Shown piece by piece: positions 27,626 to 37,426 of a stretch of 64,000 nucleotides of DNA (position 1 is its first letter; the number at the start of each line of letters is the position of its first letter). Both the position numbers and the translations under genes were made by a program. This stretch comes from JACCTI01 sp051005695 (GTDB taxonomy: Bacteria; Verrucomicrobiota; Verrucomicrobiia; Chthoniobacterales; UBA10450). Location of the stretch: contig JBPCJC010000071.1 of the NCBI GenBank assembly GCA_051005695.1, positions 4,568 to 68,567 on the forward strand, given 5' to 3'. The notes beneath the pieces are model-generated. The model made no database searches, had not been told where the DNA came from, and saw only the letters and a list, made by a program, of their open reading frames with translations.

Positions 27626-30600
27626 CTAGGCGGCCGCGCGTTTGCGTGATGCGGGAGTTTGTTTTCCGCCGCGCAGAATTTCGCGCAGAAATGGCGCCGT
27701 CCGGCTGATGCGATTTTTTGCGACTTCTTCCGGTGTGCCGACGGCAACGATTTCGCCGCCGTCCGCGCCCGCTTCCGGTCCGATATCAACGAGATAATCG
27801 GCCTCCGCGATCACGCTCAGATTATGTTCGATGACGATGACGGTGTTGCCTTCATCGACCAGGCGATGCAGCACTTTGAGGAGCAATTCCACGTCGGCCA
27901 TGTGCAGTCCGATCGTCGGCTCTTCTAATAAATAGAGCGTCGATTTCGGTTTGCGCATTTTCCGGATGCGCTCGTTCTGCGCGCGACCGACGCCGCGGCT
28001 GAGTTGCGTGACCAGTTTCAAACGTTGCGCTTCGCCGCCGCTCAAGGTCGGGCTGGGTTGGCCTAGTTTCAGATAACCCAGACCCGTATCGACGAGGAGC
28101 CCGAGCGGTCGCGCGATCTTTTGATTCGCGGCAAAAAATTCCGCGGCCTGTTCGAGCGTCATCTCCATGACGTCGCCGATCGACTTCTCGTTATACAAGA
28201 CTTCGAGCGTCTGCGGATTGTAACGTCGCCCGCCGCAATCTTCGCACGGCACATAGCTGCTCGGCAGAAAACTCATCTCGAGTTTGATCACGCCCTGGCC
28301 TTTGCAGGTTTCGCAGCGCCCGCCCTCGGTGTTGAACGAGAATCGCGCGCTAGTGTAGCCGCGCACGCGCGAGACCGGCAACTGTGCGTAAAGATTGCGA
28401 ATTTCGTCAAAGACTTTGATGTACGTCGCCGGCGTGCTGCGCGAAGTTTTGCCGATCGGCGATTGATCGACTTCGTAAACGGTCTCGAACGAATCCGCGC
28501 CTGTGATCGAACTAAACAAATCGCGCGTGCCCTTTTTCTTGCGATCAAGCTCGTCGTGAATCGCCGGCAAGAGGACCGAGCGCATTAAAGTCGATTTGCC
28601 CGAGCCGGAAATTCCGCTGATAACCGTGAGTCGATTCACTGGGAATCTCACGTCGACGTTTTTCAGATTGTTCGCTCGCGCGCCGCGGATTTCGATCCAG
28701 TTCTCGACTTCGCCTAACGAGCGCCGGCTTTTGCGAATCGGATGGGCCAGCGGCGTGCGCAAACAACGGCCAGTCTCGGAACTCTTATGCGCCTTGATCT
28801 CAGCGAGCGTTCCCTGGACCACCACTTCCCCGCCATGCATCCCGGCGCCGGGGCCGAGATCGATAATGTGATCCGCGCGCCGCATCGTCTCTTCGTCATG
28901 CTCGACGATGACGAGCGAGTTCCCCTTCTCGCGCAACGCGGTCAGCGTTTCGAGCAACCGCAAATTATCGCGCGGATGCAGGCCGATGGTCGGCTCATCG
29001 AGAACGTAAAGGACACCGCGCAGATTCGAGCCAAGCTGCGCGGCGAGACGAATGCGTTGCGACTCGCCACCGCTCAATGTCTTGGCCGATCGGCCTAACG
29101 AGAGGTAGCCCAGCCCGACGTTTTCCATGAACTGCAGCCGCTGCTGAATCTCCGGAATCAAATCCGCCGCGATCGTTTGCTGGTTGCCGCGGAAGCGCAG
29201 TTTCCCCACGAGCAAATACCCTTCGAGCGCGGAGAGCGCAGTGAAGTTATCGATCGTCTTGCCCTGCACGCGCACATGCCGCGCGATCGCATTCAACCGC
29301 GAGCCGTGACATGATGGGCATTCGCGCGCTTCTTCTTCGTCGATCCATTCCGATTCGCGTTCAGCTGCTAATTCATTTTCCAAAACCGATTCGCCGGTGT
29401 CTTCTTCGCCCGTCTGCAGCTTGGCGTTCCAAATTTCGCCGAACCCGCCGCATTCTTCGCAGGCGCCGTGCGGCGAATTGAAGGAGAACAAACGCGGATC
29501 GAGTTCCTCAAAGGCGCGACCGCAACCCGGGCAACTCATTTCCGTGCTCATGACCGTGAGCTGATTTTTCGCGTCGAGCAGATGCGCCGTGCCGCGGCCG
29601 ATATCGATCGCGCGCTGCACCAGGTTGCGCGCTTTCTTGATCCGCTTCGCGTCGATCGTGCCGACGACGACATCGATGGTGTGTTCCTTGAAACGTTCGA
29701 GCTTTCGGAATTGTTCGATCGGGATCAGTCGGCCATCAACGAACAGCGTTTCGAAACCTTGCCGCTCCGCCCAGCGCGCGACATCGGTGTGAAATCCTTT
29801 GCGCGCTTTCACCAGCGGCGCGAGCACCTTCAGCGGACCGCGGCGCGCGGCCGTCTCCACCTGTTTCACAATTGCGGCGGCACTTTGTTTTTCGACAGGC
29901 AAATCGCAATCGGGACAAAATTGCGTTCCGGTTTTGGCGAAGAGCAATCGCAGGAAATGATAAACTTCCGTCACCGTCGCGACGGTTGATTTACCACCAC
30001 CGCGCGTGACCCGTTGCTCGATCGCCACACTTGGAGGAACACCTTCGACCAGATCAACGTCAGGTTTTTCGAGCTGCTCGACGAATTGCCGCGCATACGG
30101 CGACATCGAATCGAGAAAGCGGCGCTGACCTTCGGAGAACAGAATGTCGAACGCGACGGTCGATTTCCCGGAACCACTCAGTCCGGTAATGATGACCATC
30201 TTGTCGCGTGGAATGCCTAACGAGATGTTCTTCAGGTTATGCTCGCGTGCTCCGTAGATTTGAATGGCGTCCCGGGCGCTTCCGTTTTTCGTGTCGAAAC
30301 GCGACGGAGTTTCGGCGGCGCGCAGTGCCGGCTCGTCATCTCCCGAGTTGTCATCCTGAGCCGCGTAGACGGGGAAGGATCTCGCGCCGTCACGGGAACC
30401 GTTGTGAGGTCCTTCGCCGTCTTCGCGGCTCAGGATGATAGGCTTGGACGTGCGAGCGGTTCGAGCGAGAACGCCCTTCAGGAATTGCCCGGTGTGACTC
30501 TCTGTGATTTTCGCGATTGCTTCCGGTGTCCCGACGCCGACAAGTTGGCCACCTTCATCGCCCGCCTCAGGTCCGAGATCGATCACCCAATCGGCGCACT

Positions 30601-33475
30601 TAATGACCTCGAGATTATGCTCGATGACGACGATCGAGTTCCCGCGCTCGACCAGGCCCTGGAAGACTTTCACCAGCATCGCAACATCGTCGAAGTGCAA
30701 TCCGGTCGTCGGTTCGTCGAAGATAAAAAGCTTGCCTAACGAGTCCTTGCCCTGGCCGTTTTCGCTCGCGACGTGATCAGCCAGATGTCTCACCAGCTTG
30801 AGCCGCTGCGATTCGCCGCCGGATAAAGTGTTGAGCGGTTGCCCCAGCCGGAGATAGCCGAGGCCGACTTCATCGAGGACGTCGAGCGGATCGCCGACCT
30901 TTGCCGATTCGCCGATCTGCGCGAAAAACTGGATCGCCTGGCTCACTGTCATTTGCAGCACGTCGTGAATCGATGTGCCGTAGAGATGCGCGCGCAGCAC
31001 GTGCGGCTGAAAACGTTTGCCTTCGCATTCTGCGCAACGCACGAAGAGATCGCTCAGGAATTGCATCTCGATTTTTTCGAAGCCGGTGCCGGAGCAGCGT
31101 TCGCAACGGCCGCTGCCGGAGTTGAAGGAAAACGAGCTCGCGTTCAGACCTTGCGCCTGGGCTTCGGGCAGCGCGGCGAAAAGTTCGCGCACGCGATCGT
31201 AAAGACCGAGATACAAAATCGGAGTCGAACGCGGCGTGCGCGCGAGCGAAGTTTGATCGACCATGACGACGTCGCCGATGCGATGCGCGCCGCTGACTGA
31301 TTTGCACGCGCCCGCTTCCTGCTCGGACGTCTGGCCTTTGGCGCCGAGGAGATTTCGATAGAGAACGTCGTGGATTAAGGTCGATTTTCCGGAACCGGAA
31401 ACGCCGGTGACGCAGGTGAAAACGCCGAGCGGAATCTCGACATCGACATTCCTGAGATTGTGCTCGCGCGCGCCGGCGATCTTGATCGCGCTGGTCGATT
31501 TGCGACGCGATTTTGGAACCGGAATCGATTTCGTTCCGCTGAGGTAATCGCGCGTCAGGGAGCGTTCCAACGAGGTCTGGGTAGCGCGCGCGTCTCGCGT
31601 GCTGGTTGCTGCGTCCCGCGGCAACGAACTTTTCCTCGTAATGAGGCCCTCGGAAGTTCGTAAAGGCGGGACGCCTTCACCAGCACGCGAGACGCGCGCG
31701 CTACCCAGCATTTGCTCGAGCGAGCCGCTGAAAATTAATTCGCCGCCTTGTTCGCCGCGGCCGGGTCCGATGTCGATGAGATTATCGGCGGAGCGAATGA
31801 TCGCTTCTTCGTGTTCGACCACGAGGAGCGTGTTGCCTTTGTCGCGCAGATTATGAATGACGTTGATCAAACGCCCGACATCGCGCGGATGCAGACCGAC
31901 GCTCGGTTCGTCCATGACGAAAAGCGTGTTCACGAGCGACGCGCCGAGACAGGTCGTGAGGTTGACGCGCTGCACTTCGCCACCGCTGAGCGTGCGCGTA
32001 GAACGATCGAGCGTGAGATAACCGAGCCCAACGTTGCAAAGATAATTCAGACGCGTGACGACTTCGCGGCGTAACATTTCCGCGGTCGAGTCGTTAGGCG
32101 GCAGCGCGATGTTCGCGAGCAGATCGCGTGTCCGGTTAACGGGCAGCGCGTCGATTTGCGGCAAAGTGAGAGTGTCCTGCGCGGTGACGATCCGATAATT
32201 GAGCGCGTTCGGTTGAAAGCGTCCGCCGTGACAACTCGGACACGTCGTGTAAGCGCGATAGCGGCTGAGCAAAACGCGCACGTGCATTTTGTAGGTTTTG
32301 CTCTCGAGCCATTTGAAAAATCCGCGCACGCCATACCAGCGATCGCTGTTTTCGTCGTCCTCGTACTCGCCGTTTTTCTTCTCGCCGTTGATGACGAATT
32401 GCTGATCTGACTTCGGCAATTCCTCGAACGGAGTGTGCACGTTGATCTCCTCGCGCGCGCAGGCCCGCAGGAGATCCTTTTGCGACTCGCCCATTTCTTC
32501 GCCGCGAAAAACACGGACCGCGCCTTGTGCAACCGAGAGCAATCGATCCGGAATCGCGCGATCCAGATCGATCGCGATGGTGCGACCGAAGCCGCGACAT
32601 TCCGGACACGCACCGAGCGGACTGTTGAAACTGAACAAACCGGGCGTGGGCGGGCGAATATCGAGATCGCAATGAGCGCAATGCCAGCCGGTGGAAAACG
32701 GATGTTCCTTTTTCTTCTCGATCTCGACGATGTTGATGCGGTCCTTGCCGAAACGGAGCGCGACTTCGAGCGCTTCCACCAGACGTGATCGGTTCTCTTC
32801 CGAAATCGTGGTCCGGTCCTGAATGACCTGCACCCGCGCGCCAAGTCGTCCGACTTTTTTGTCGGTGTCGGCGCGCACGACTTCTCCATTCAACCAGACG
32901 CGGAGGTAGCCTTGTTGCTGAATGAATTTGAAGAAATCGAGCGCCTCCGTTTTTGCCGGGACCGAAACCCAGAAGGTGATCAGGACGGTCTGACCATTCA
33001 GTTCGCGCAGGATTTCTTCGGCGATCGACTTCGCGGTTTCCGGTCGGATCTCGCGCTGGCAATTCGGACAAAACGCGCGCGCGACGCGCGGCCAAAGCAA
33101 CTTCAAATAATCATTGATCTCCGTCATCGTGCCGACGGTGGAGCGTGATGATTTCACTGCATTCGCCTGCTCGATCGCGATCGCCGGCGGGATGCCGCGG
33201 ATTTCATCGACCCGCGGTTTGTCCATGCGGTCGAGGAATTGCCGCATGTAGGGCGAGAAGGTTTCGACGTAACGCCGCTGGCCTTCCGCGTAAATCGTAT
33301 CGAAGGCGAGACTCGATTTTCCGCTCCCGCTCGGGCCGGTGATGACGGTTAATTTCCCCAGCGGCAGGTCGAGATCGATCCCCTTGAGATTGTTCTGACG
33401 CGCGCCGCGAATCTCGACGCTGCCGCGATCAGGCGGGGCGGTCAGGCACTTTTTGTCGGCTTTCGTCGGAACCAC
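27626..33475 (-). CDS. uvrA: Double-length excinuclease ABC subunit A (fused UvrA)
   Basis: 1949 residues, twice the usual 940. Two whole UvrA units in tandem: four P-loops (GPSGSGKSS, GVSGSGKST, GLSGSGKST, GISGSGKST) and four LSGGE signatures. Zinc-type Cys pairs are present, for example CSGTG and CAEC. It recognises DNA damage in nucleotide excision repair. Chlamydial UvrA has the same double form. The join near residues 1000-1060 holds an in-frame 90-base inverted-repeat element, and a second in-frame element of 132 bases lies near residues 590-633. It contains five copies of the dispersed word. A separate single-length UvrA is at 42079. Start ATG 33475 is followed by a short Lys-rich lead. 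Confidence 0.95.
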   Translation of the reverse strand: MVPTKADKKCLTAPPDRGSVEIRGARQNNLKGIDLDLPLGKLTVITGPSGSGKSSLAFDTIYAEGQRRYVETFSPYMRQFLDRMDKPRVDEIRGIPPAIAIEQANAVKSSRSTVGTMTEINDYLKLLWPRVARAFCPNCQREIRPETAKSIAEEILRELNGQTVLITFWVSVPAKTEALDFFKFIQQQGYLRVWLNGEVVRADTDKKVGRLGARVQVIQDRTTISEENRSRLVEALEVALRFGKDRINIVEIEKKKEHPFSTGWHCAHCDLDIRPPTPGLFSFNSPLGACPECRGFGRTIAIDLDRAIPDRLLSVAQGAVRVFRGEEMGESQKDLLRACAREEINVHTPFEELPKSDQQFVINGEKKNGEYEDDENSDRWYGVRGFFKWLESKTYKMHVRVLLSRYRAYTTCPSCHGGRFQPNALNYRIVTAQDTLTLPQIDALPVNRTRDLLANIALPPNDSTAEMLRREVVTRLNYLCNVGLGYLTLDRSTRTLSGGEVQRVNLTTCLGASLVNTLFVMDEPSVGLHPRDVGRLINVIHNLRDKGNTLLVVEHEEAIIRSADNLIDIGPGRGEQGGELIFSGSLEQMLGSARVSRAGEGVPPLRTSEGLITRKSSLPRDAATSTRDARATQTSLERSLTRDYLSGTKSIPVPKSRRKSTSAIKIAGAREHNLRNVDVEIPLGVFTCVTGVSGSGKSTLIHDVLYRNLLGAKGQTSEQEAGACKSVSGAHRIGDVVMVDQTSLARTPRSTPILYLGLYDRVRELFAALPEAQAQGLNASSFSFNSGSGRCERCSGTGFEKIEMQFLSDLFVRCAECEGKRFQPHVLRAHLYGTSIHDVLQMTVSQAIQFFAQIGESAKVGDPLDVLDEVGLGYLRLGQPLNTLSGGESQRLKLVRHLADHVASENGQGKDSLGKLFIFDEPTTGLHFDDVAMLVKVFQGLVERGNSIVVIEHNLEVIKCADWVIDLGPEAGDEGGQLVGVGTPEAIAKITESHTGQFLKGVLARTARTSKPIILSREDGEGPHNGSRDGARSFPVYAAQDDNSGDDEPALRAAETPSRFDTKNGSARDAIQIYGAREHNLKNISLGIPRDKMVIITGLSGSGKSTVAFDILFSEGQRRFLDSMSPYARQFVEQLEKPDVDLVEGVPPSVAIEQRVTRGGGKSTVATVTEVYHFLRLLFAKTGTQFCPDCDLPVEKQSAAAIVKQVETAARRGPLKVLAPLVKARKGFHTDVARWAERQGFETLFVDGRLIPIEQFRKLERFKEHTIDVVVGTIDAKRIKKARNLVQRAIDIGRGTAHLLDAKNQLTVMSTEMSCPGCGRAFEELDPRLFSFNSPHGACEECGGFGEIWNAKLQTGEEDTGESVLENELAAERESEWIDEEEARECPSCHGSRLNAIARHVRVQGKTIDNFTALSALEGYLLVGKLRFRGNQQTIAADLIPEIQQRLQFMENVGLGYLSLGRSAKTLSGGESQRIRLAAQLGSNLRGVLYVLDEPTIGLHPRDNLRLLETLTALREKGNSLVIVEHDEETMRRADHIIDLGPGAGMHGGEVVVQGTLAEIKAHKSSETGRCLRTPLAHPIRKSRRSLGEVENWIEIRGARANNLKNVDVRFPVNRLTVISGISGSGKSTLMRSVLLPAIHDELDRKKKGTRDLFSSITGADSFETVYEVDQSPIGKTSRSTPATYIKVFDEIRNLYAQLPVSRVRGYTSARFSFNTEGGRCETCKGQGVIKLEMSFLPSSYVPCEDCGGRRYNPQTLEVLYNEKSIGDVMEMTLEQAAEFFAANQKIARPLGLLVDTGLGYLKLGQPSPTLSGGEAQRLKLVTQLSRGVGRAQNERIRKMRKPKSTLYLLEEPTIGLHMADVELLLKVLHRLVDEGNTVIVIEHNLSVIAEADYLVDIGPEAGADGGEIVAVGTPEEVAKNRISRTAPFLREILRGGKQTPASRKRAAA
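30350..30439. repeat. Inverted-repeat element A, copy inside fused uvrA
   Basis: Starts GTCATCCTGAGCCGCG and ends with the complementary GCGGCTCAGGATGAT, with GAAGGATCTCGC and its partner inside. It is the shortest of four copies and is read in frame by uvrA as a Ser/Asp/Gly-rich linker between the two UvrA halves. Confidence 0.85.
31577..31708. mobile_element. MITE-like element B with perfect 29-bp terminal inverted repeats, inside fused uvrA
   Basis: The arms at 31577-31605 and 31680-31708 are exact reverse complements, beginning CTGGGTAGCGCGCGCGTC. The whole is 132 bases (44 codons) and stays in frame, adding GSARVSRAGEGVPPLRTSEG-type sequence to UvrA. It has no transposase, so it is a non-autonomous element or a palindromic repeat of unknown mobility. 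Confidence 0.88.
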
Positions 33476-33540
33476 CGGAGACTATCCGGGAAGCGGAATG
33501 GCTTCGCAAATCTTCGCGTCGCTGCGCGTGGAAAACACCT

Positions 33541-33663
33541 GTCATCCTGAGCCGCGCAGACGGCGAAGGATCTCGCAACCGCGCTGAACCGTCTTGTGGC
33601 AGCAGACCAACCAGGAACCGATTGCGAGATCCTTCGGCGCGCTTCGCCAGCCTCAGGATGACA
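33541..33663. repeat. Inverted-repeat element A, copy between uvrA and pckG
   Basis: About 123 bases from GTCATCCTGAGCCGCG to CCTCAGGATGACAG, with long imperfect complementary arms. It fills most of the 194-base gap between two - strand genes and could fold as a hairpin in the transcript. Confidence 0.88.
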
Positions 33664-33669
33664 GTTGCG

Positions 33670-35481
33670 CTACTTCCCGAAGTTTTCTGCGGTCTTGTCG
33701 TGCTGCGCGATCAATTCGCGCGGCATGTCCGAGCCGAGGGTTTTGAAGAATTCGCTCTGCGCTTCGAGTTCCTTCTTCCACTCGTTAGGCTTGACCGAAA
33801 GAAGTTCCTTCATCGTTTCGTGGGAAACTCCGGCCAGACCTTTGATATCCAAATCTTCCGGGCGCGGAACGAAACCAATCGGCGACTCGGTGGCGCCCCC
33901 GCGGCCTTCGACACGTTCGATAACCCATTTCAGAACGCGCATGTTGTCGCCGAAACCGGGCCATAAGAATTTCCCGTCGGCGCCTTTGCGAAACCAGTTC
34001 ACGTGAAAGATGAGCGGCTGGTTTTTCACGCGCGGACCCATCTCGAGCCAATGCTGAAAATATTGGCCCATGTTGTAGCCGCAGAAGGGCAACATCGCCA
34101 TCGGATCGCGCCGCACTTGTCCGACAGCGCCGGTCGCGGCCGCGGTCGTTTCAGAACCCATGGTCGCGCCGGCATACGTTCCATGTTCCCAATTTCGCGC
34201 CTGGAAAACGAGCGGCATGGTGTCGCTGCGGCGGCCGCCGAAAATGATCGCGCTGATCGGGACGCCTTCGCCCTTTTCAACATCAGGATCGAGCACCGGA
34301 TTGTTGCGCATCGGCGTGGCGAAACGCGAATTCGGATGCGCCGCTTTCTCTTTTGAATCGGGCGCCCAATCGTTGCCCTTCCAATCGATCGCGTGTTTCG
34401 GCGGCGGGCCGTCTTTGCCTTCCCACCAAACATCGCCGTCGTCGGTCAGCGCGACGTTGGTGTAGAGGGTGTCGTGCTCGATCGATTTCATCGCGTTCGG
34501 GTTTGACTTGTAGCTCGTCCCCGGGACCACGCCGAAATATCCGTTCTCCGGATTAACCGCATATAAGCGGCCGTCCTCGCCGATCTGCATCCAAGCGATG
34601 TCGTCGCCGATGGTGGTAATCTTCCAACCCTTGAACTCGTTAGGCGGAATGAGCATCGCGAAGTTCGTCTTGCCGCACGCGCTCGGAAAGGCAGCGGCCA
34701 CGTAATGCTTTTTTCCTTCGGGCGATTCGACGCCGAGAATGAGCATGTGCTCGGCGAGCCAACCTTGCTTTCGTGCGAGGTAGGAACCGATGCGGAGCGC
34801 GAGACATTTTTTCGAAAGCAAAACGTTCCCGCCGTAACCGGAGCCGACCGAGATGATGGCGTTGTCCTGTGGGAAATGGCAGATGAGCCGTCGATCCGGA
34901 TTCACGTCGAGCAATGAATGCGTGCCGCGATTCCACTCGCCGTTCGTTTGCGAATCGAGCCGCTTGACCGCGATCTCGCCCATGCGCGTCATGATGCGCA
35001 TGCTAAGCACGACGTAGATCGAGTCCGTAATTTCGAAACCAACTTTGGCCAGCGGCGAATTCGGCGGGCCCATGATGTAAGGAATGACAAACATCGTCCG
35101 TCCCTTCATCGCGCCTTTGAGCATGCCGTTTAATTTCGAGTAAGTCTCCGCCGGATTGGCCCAATGATTTGTCGGACCGGCTTCGTCTTCCGTCGGCGTG
35201 CAGATGAGGGTGAATTGTTCGACCCGCGCGACGTCGTTTTGATTCGAGCGATGCAAATACGAGCGCGGCACCTTCTCCTCGTTCAACTTCAAGACCACAC
35301 CCTGCTGCAGCGCTTCGCCTAACAAGTAATCGTTTTCCTTCTCCGAGCCGTCGCACCAGAAAATATTTTCCGGCTGCGTCAGCAATTCGACTTCGTGCAC
35401 CCAATCGAGCACCGCCTGGATCTTCGGTTTCTGGTCTCCGATTCCGCTCGGCGGATGAATGGCGGGTGCGAGATTTTCCAT
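33670..35481 (-). CDS. pckG: Phosphoenolpyruvate carboxykinase (GTP)
   Basis: About 603 residues from ATG 35481; a TTG at 35493 is less likely. It interconverts oxaloacetate and PEP with GTP, the entry step of gluconeogenesis. FPSACGKTNFAML carries the P-loop and the reactive Cys typical of the GTP class; also seen are the GDDIAW metal site and NPENGYFGVVPG. Two exact dispersed-word copies (33781, 34636) code PNE. It is divergent from the rhomboid-like gene. Confidence 0.97.
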   Translation of the reverse strand: MENLAPAIHPPSGIGDQKPKIQAVLDWVHEVELLTQPENIFWCDGSEKENDYLLGEALQQGVVLKLNEEKVPRSYLHRSNQNDVARVEQFTLICTPTEDEAGPTNHWANPAETYSKLNGMLKGAMKGRTMFVIPYIMGPPNSPLAKVGFEITDSIYVVLSMRIMTRMGEIAVKRLDSQTNGEWNRGTHSLLDVNPDRRLICHFPQDNAIISVGSGYGGNVLLSKKCLALRIGSYLARKQGWLAEHMLILGVESPEGKKHYVAAAFPSACGKTNFAMLIPPNEFKGWKITTIGDDIAWMQIGEDGRLYAVNPENGYFGVVPGTSYKSNPNAMKSIEHDTLYTNVALTDDGDVWWEGKDGPPPKHAIDWKGNDWAPDSKEKAAHPNSRFATPMRNNPVLDPDVEKGEGVPISAIIFGGRRSDTMPLVFQARNWEHGTYAGATMGSETTAAATGAVGQVRRDPMAMLPFCGYNMGQYFQHWLEMGPRVKNQPLIFHVNWFRKGADGKFLWPGFGDNMRVLKWVIERVEGRGGATESPIGFVPRPEDLDIKGLAGVSHETMKELLSVKPNEWKKELEAQSEFFKTLGSDMPRELIAQHDKTAENFGK

Positions 35482-35616
35482 AGGTTGGAGCAATGGCGGG
35501 GACGAGAAGGGTATTTTCGCCCGCCGGGGTTGTCCAAAGTTTAATCACGCACCGGTCGCCCGCGCCATCGCGCGAACGCCGCTTGCACCAGCGAAGGGCG
35601 CGCCGTTTATTCCCGC

Positions 35617-36456
35617 ATGTTCGGAGTGACCACGGCCGACGACTACAAGCCCGTCACCTATTGGGGCCGTTATCCGGTCGACGTCACCACCATCCTGGTC
35701 GCGCTCCACGCGGTGACCATGATCGCCGGCAGCATCCTCATCGCCGTCCATCGCGGCTTCATTGTCGACGCCATGCTTTTCGATAGCGCGCAGGTCCTGC
35801 GAGCTGGCCATTTTTGGCAAATCTTCAGCTACGCCTTCGTCCATCCGCCGTCGATTTGGTTCGCGATCAATCTCTACATGCTCTTCTTCTTCGGGCGCGA
35901 AGTGGAACGCTTCATCGGCCAGCGTGCGTATCTGATTCTTTACGCCAGCCTGGTCATTCTCCCGATGCTCTTCCTGACCATTTGGGGATTGTCCGGCCGG
36001 ATTGTTTACGGCGATTCCGCCGCGATCCATTTCGGAATCTTCGTCGCCTTCGCGGCCATTTATCCCAGCGTGGAATTGATCTTTCGGATTCAGGCGAAAT
36101 GGATGGCGCTCGCCCTGGGCGTCCTTTTCGCGCTCGAACTTCTGTCCGCGAATGCCTGGCCGCAGCTCCTCGTGCTCGTGATCAGCGTCGTCTTCGCGCT
36201 CGCGTTTATTCGCTCGCGCGGCGGCGGCGCGGAAATCGAATGGTGGAGCAATTTCAAAGCGCGTTTCCAACCGAAACCAAAATTTCAGGTCGTCCCGCGT
36301 TCCACTCCGCGGCGGGTGATCGAACCGGACGACGTTTACGAATCGATTGATCCCTTGTTGGAAAAAATCTCGCGCTCCGGGATCAATAGTCTGACCGCGA
36401 GCGAGCGACGCGCACTTGATCGCGCGCGCAATCAGTTGTTAAAAAAGCCGCAGTGA
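35617..36456 (+). CDS. Rhomboid-like membrane protein, catalytic His not seen
   Basis: 279 residues with about six membrane helices. HFWQIFSYAFVHP and FFGREVERFIG follow the rhomboid fold (L1 loop and helix 2). Ser134 in YGDSAAIHF replaces the GxSG site with GxSA, and the last helix has no His, so it may be a pseudoprotease. The C-terminal tail (about 235-279, ending ASERRALDRARNQLLKK) matches the short helical domain often attached to bacterial rhomboids. The stop overlaps the glycosyltransferase start (GTGA). Confidence 0.75.
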   Translation: MFGVTTADDYKPVTYWGRYPVDVTTILVALHAVTMIAGSILIAVHRGFIVDAMLFDSAQVLRAGHFWQIFSYAFVHPPSIWFAINLYMLFFFGREVERFIGQRAYLILYASLVILPMLFLTIWGLSGRIVYGDSAAIHFGIFVAFAAIYPSVELIFRIQAKWMALALGVLFALELLSANAWPQLLVLVISVVFALAFIRSRGGGAEIEWWSNFKARFQPKPKFQVVPRSTPRRVIEPDDVYESIDPLLEKISRSGINSLTASERRALDRARNQLLKKPQ

Positions 36457-37256
36457 AGCGCGACCTTGCAGCCGACGGCCCCGACCTCGGCCGCACTAAT
36501 CCGCGCGCGCTGCGCCTCCGCATCAGCGTCGTCATTCCGACTTGGCGCGACACCGAAAACCTGGCCGCACTTTTGCCCCGATTGTCAGCAATCGCGGGCT
36601 TGCACCAGATCATCGTGGTCAACGCTTCGCGCGATTCGAAATCCGAAAAAATCGCGGCGGACTGGGGTGCGATTTTTCTTCGCTTATCGCGGCCGAACCG
36701 CGGCGCGCAGATGAATGCGGGCGCGCTCGCTGCGACTGGCGACGTGATTCTTTTTCAACACGCCGATACTGAAATAACGGGCGCTCATTTTCAAGCGATC
36801 GAGATAGCGCTGCGTAAACCCGAGATCATCGGCGGCGCATTTTACCGGAAGTTCGATGGACGACATCCTCGACTGATGTGGCTGGAGTCAGTCGCGCGGT
36901 TTCTTTCGCGCCATGGCGGGACGCTCTTCGGAGATCAATCAGTATTCGTTAGGCGTGAAATTTTTCAGGAGCTCGGCGGGTTCGCGAAAATTCCGCTGAT
37001 GGAAGACGTCGAGTTCTCGCGCCGGCTGCGGCGCGCGGGCAAGGTCGCGCTGCTCGATCCGCCGGTGCAAACTTCCGATCGCCATCACGCGCGCAAAGGC
37101 GCTTGGCGCACCACGGTGCGAAACGCGCTTTTCATTGTCCTCTACAACTTCGGCATTTCGCCGTTTCGTCTGCATCGCTGGTACTATCCGTCCGCGGAAA
37201 TTCCCACGCGCGCGCGCGGAGCCGCGCGGGCCGCCAGCGCGGCTTCGCTTAATTAA
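36453..37256 (+). CDS. Family 2 glycosyltransferase, TIGR04283-like
   Basis: 267 residues from GTG. GT-A fold: ISVVIPTWRDTENL, the RGAQMNAGA block typical of the rSAM/selenodomain-associated subfamily, and LFQHADTEI as the metal-binding site. GDQSVFVRREIFQELGGF follows near 165. The donor and acceptor are unknown. It is coupled to the rhomboid-like gene. LVR/VRRE near residue 165 derives from a one-off dispersed-word copy (36945). Confidence 0.88.
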   Translation: MKRDLAADGPDLGRTNPRALRLRISVVIPTWRDTENLAALLPRLSAIAGLHQIIVVNASRDSKSEKIAADWGAIFLRLSRPNRGAQMNAGALAATGDVILFQHADTEITGAHFQAIEIALRKPEIIGGAFYRKFDGRHPRLMWLESVARFLSRHGGTLFGDQSVFVRREIFQELGGFAKIPLMEDVEFSRRLRRAGKVALLDPPVQTSDRHHARKGAWRTTVRNALFIVLYNFGISPFRLHRWYYPSAEIPTRARGAARAASAASLN

Positions 37257-37271
37257 GTCCACGAAAAGCTT

Positions 37272-37393
37272 GTCATCCCGAGCCGCGAAGACGGCGAGGG
37301 ATCTCGCACAGGACCCTTCGTGCACCTTGGATGATCGTTCCTAGCGACCCTGTGCGAGGGTACTTCGGCGCGCTTCGCATCCTCAGGATGACA
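37272..37393. repeat. Inverted-repeat element A, copy after the glycosyltransferase gene
   Basis: From GTCATCCCGAGCCGCG to CCTCAGGATGACAA, about 122 bases. It lies between convergent genes (ends at 37256 and 37427), so it may form a bidirectional terminator-like hairpin. Confidence 0.87.
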
Positions 37394-37426
37394 AGGGCTG
37401 CGCACGCGTTTTAATTGCGCCAGCGT

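Noticed and set aside
26711..27649. Open + frame opposite lgt
   Set aside because: The - strand has the Lgt signature; the + product has no domain.
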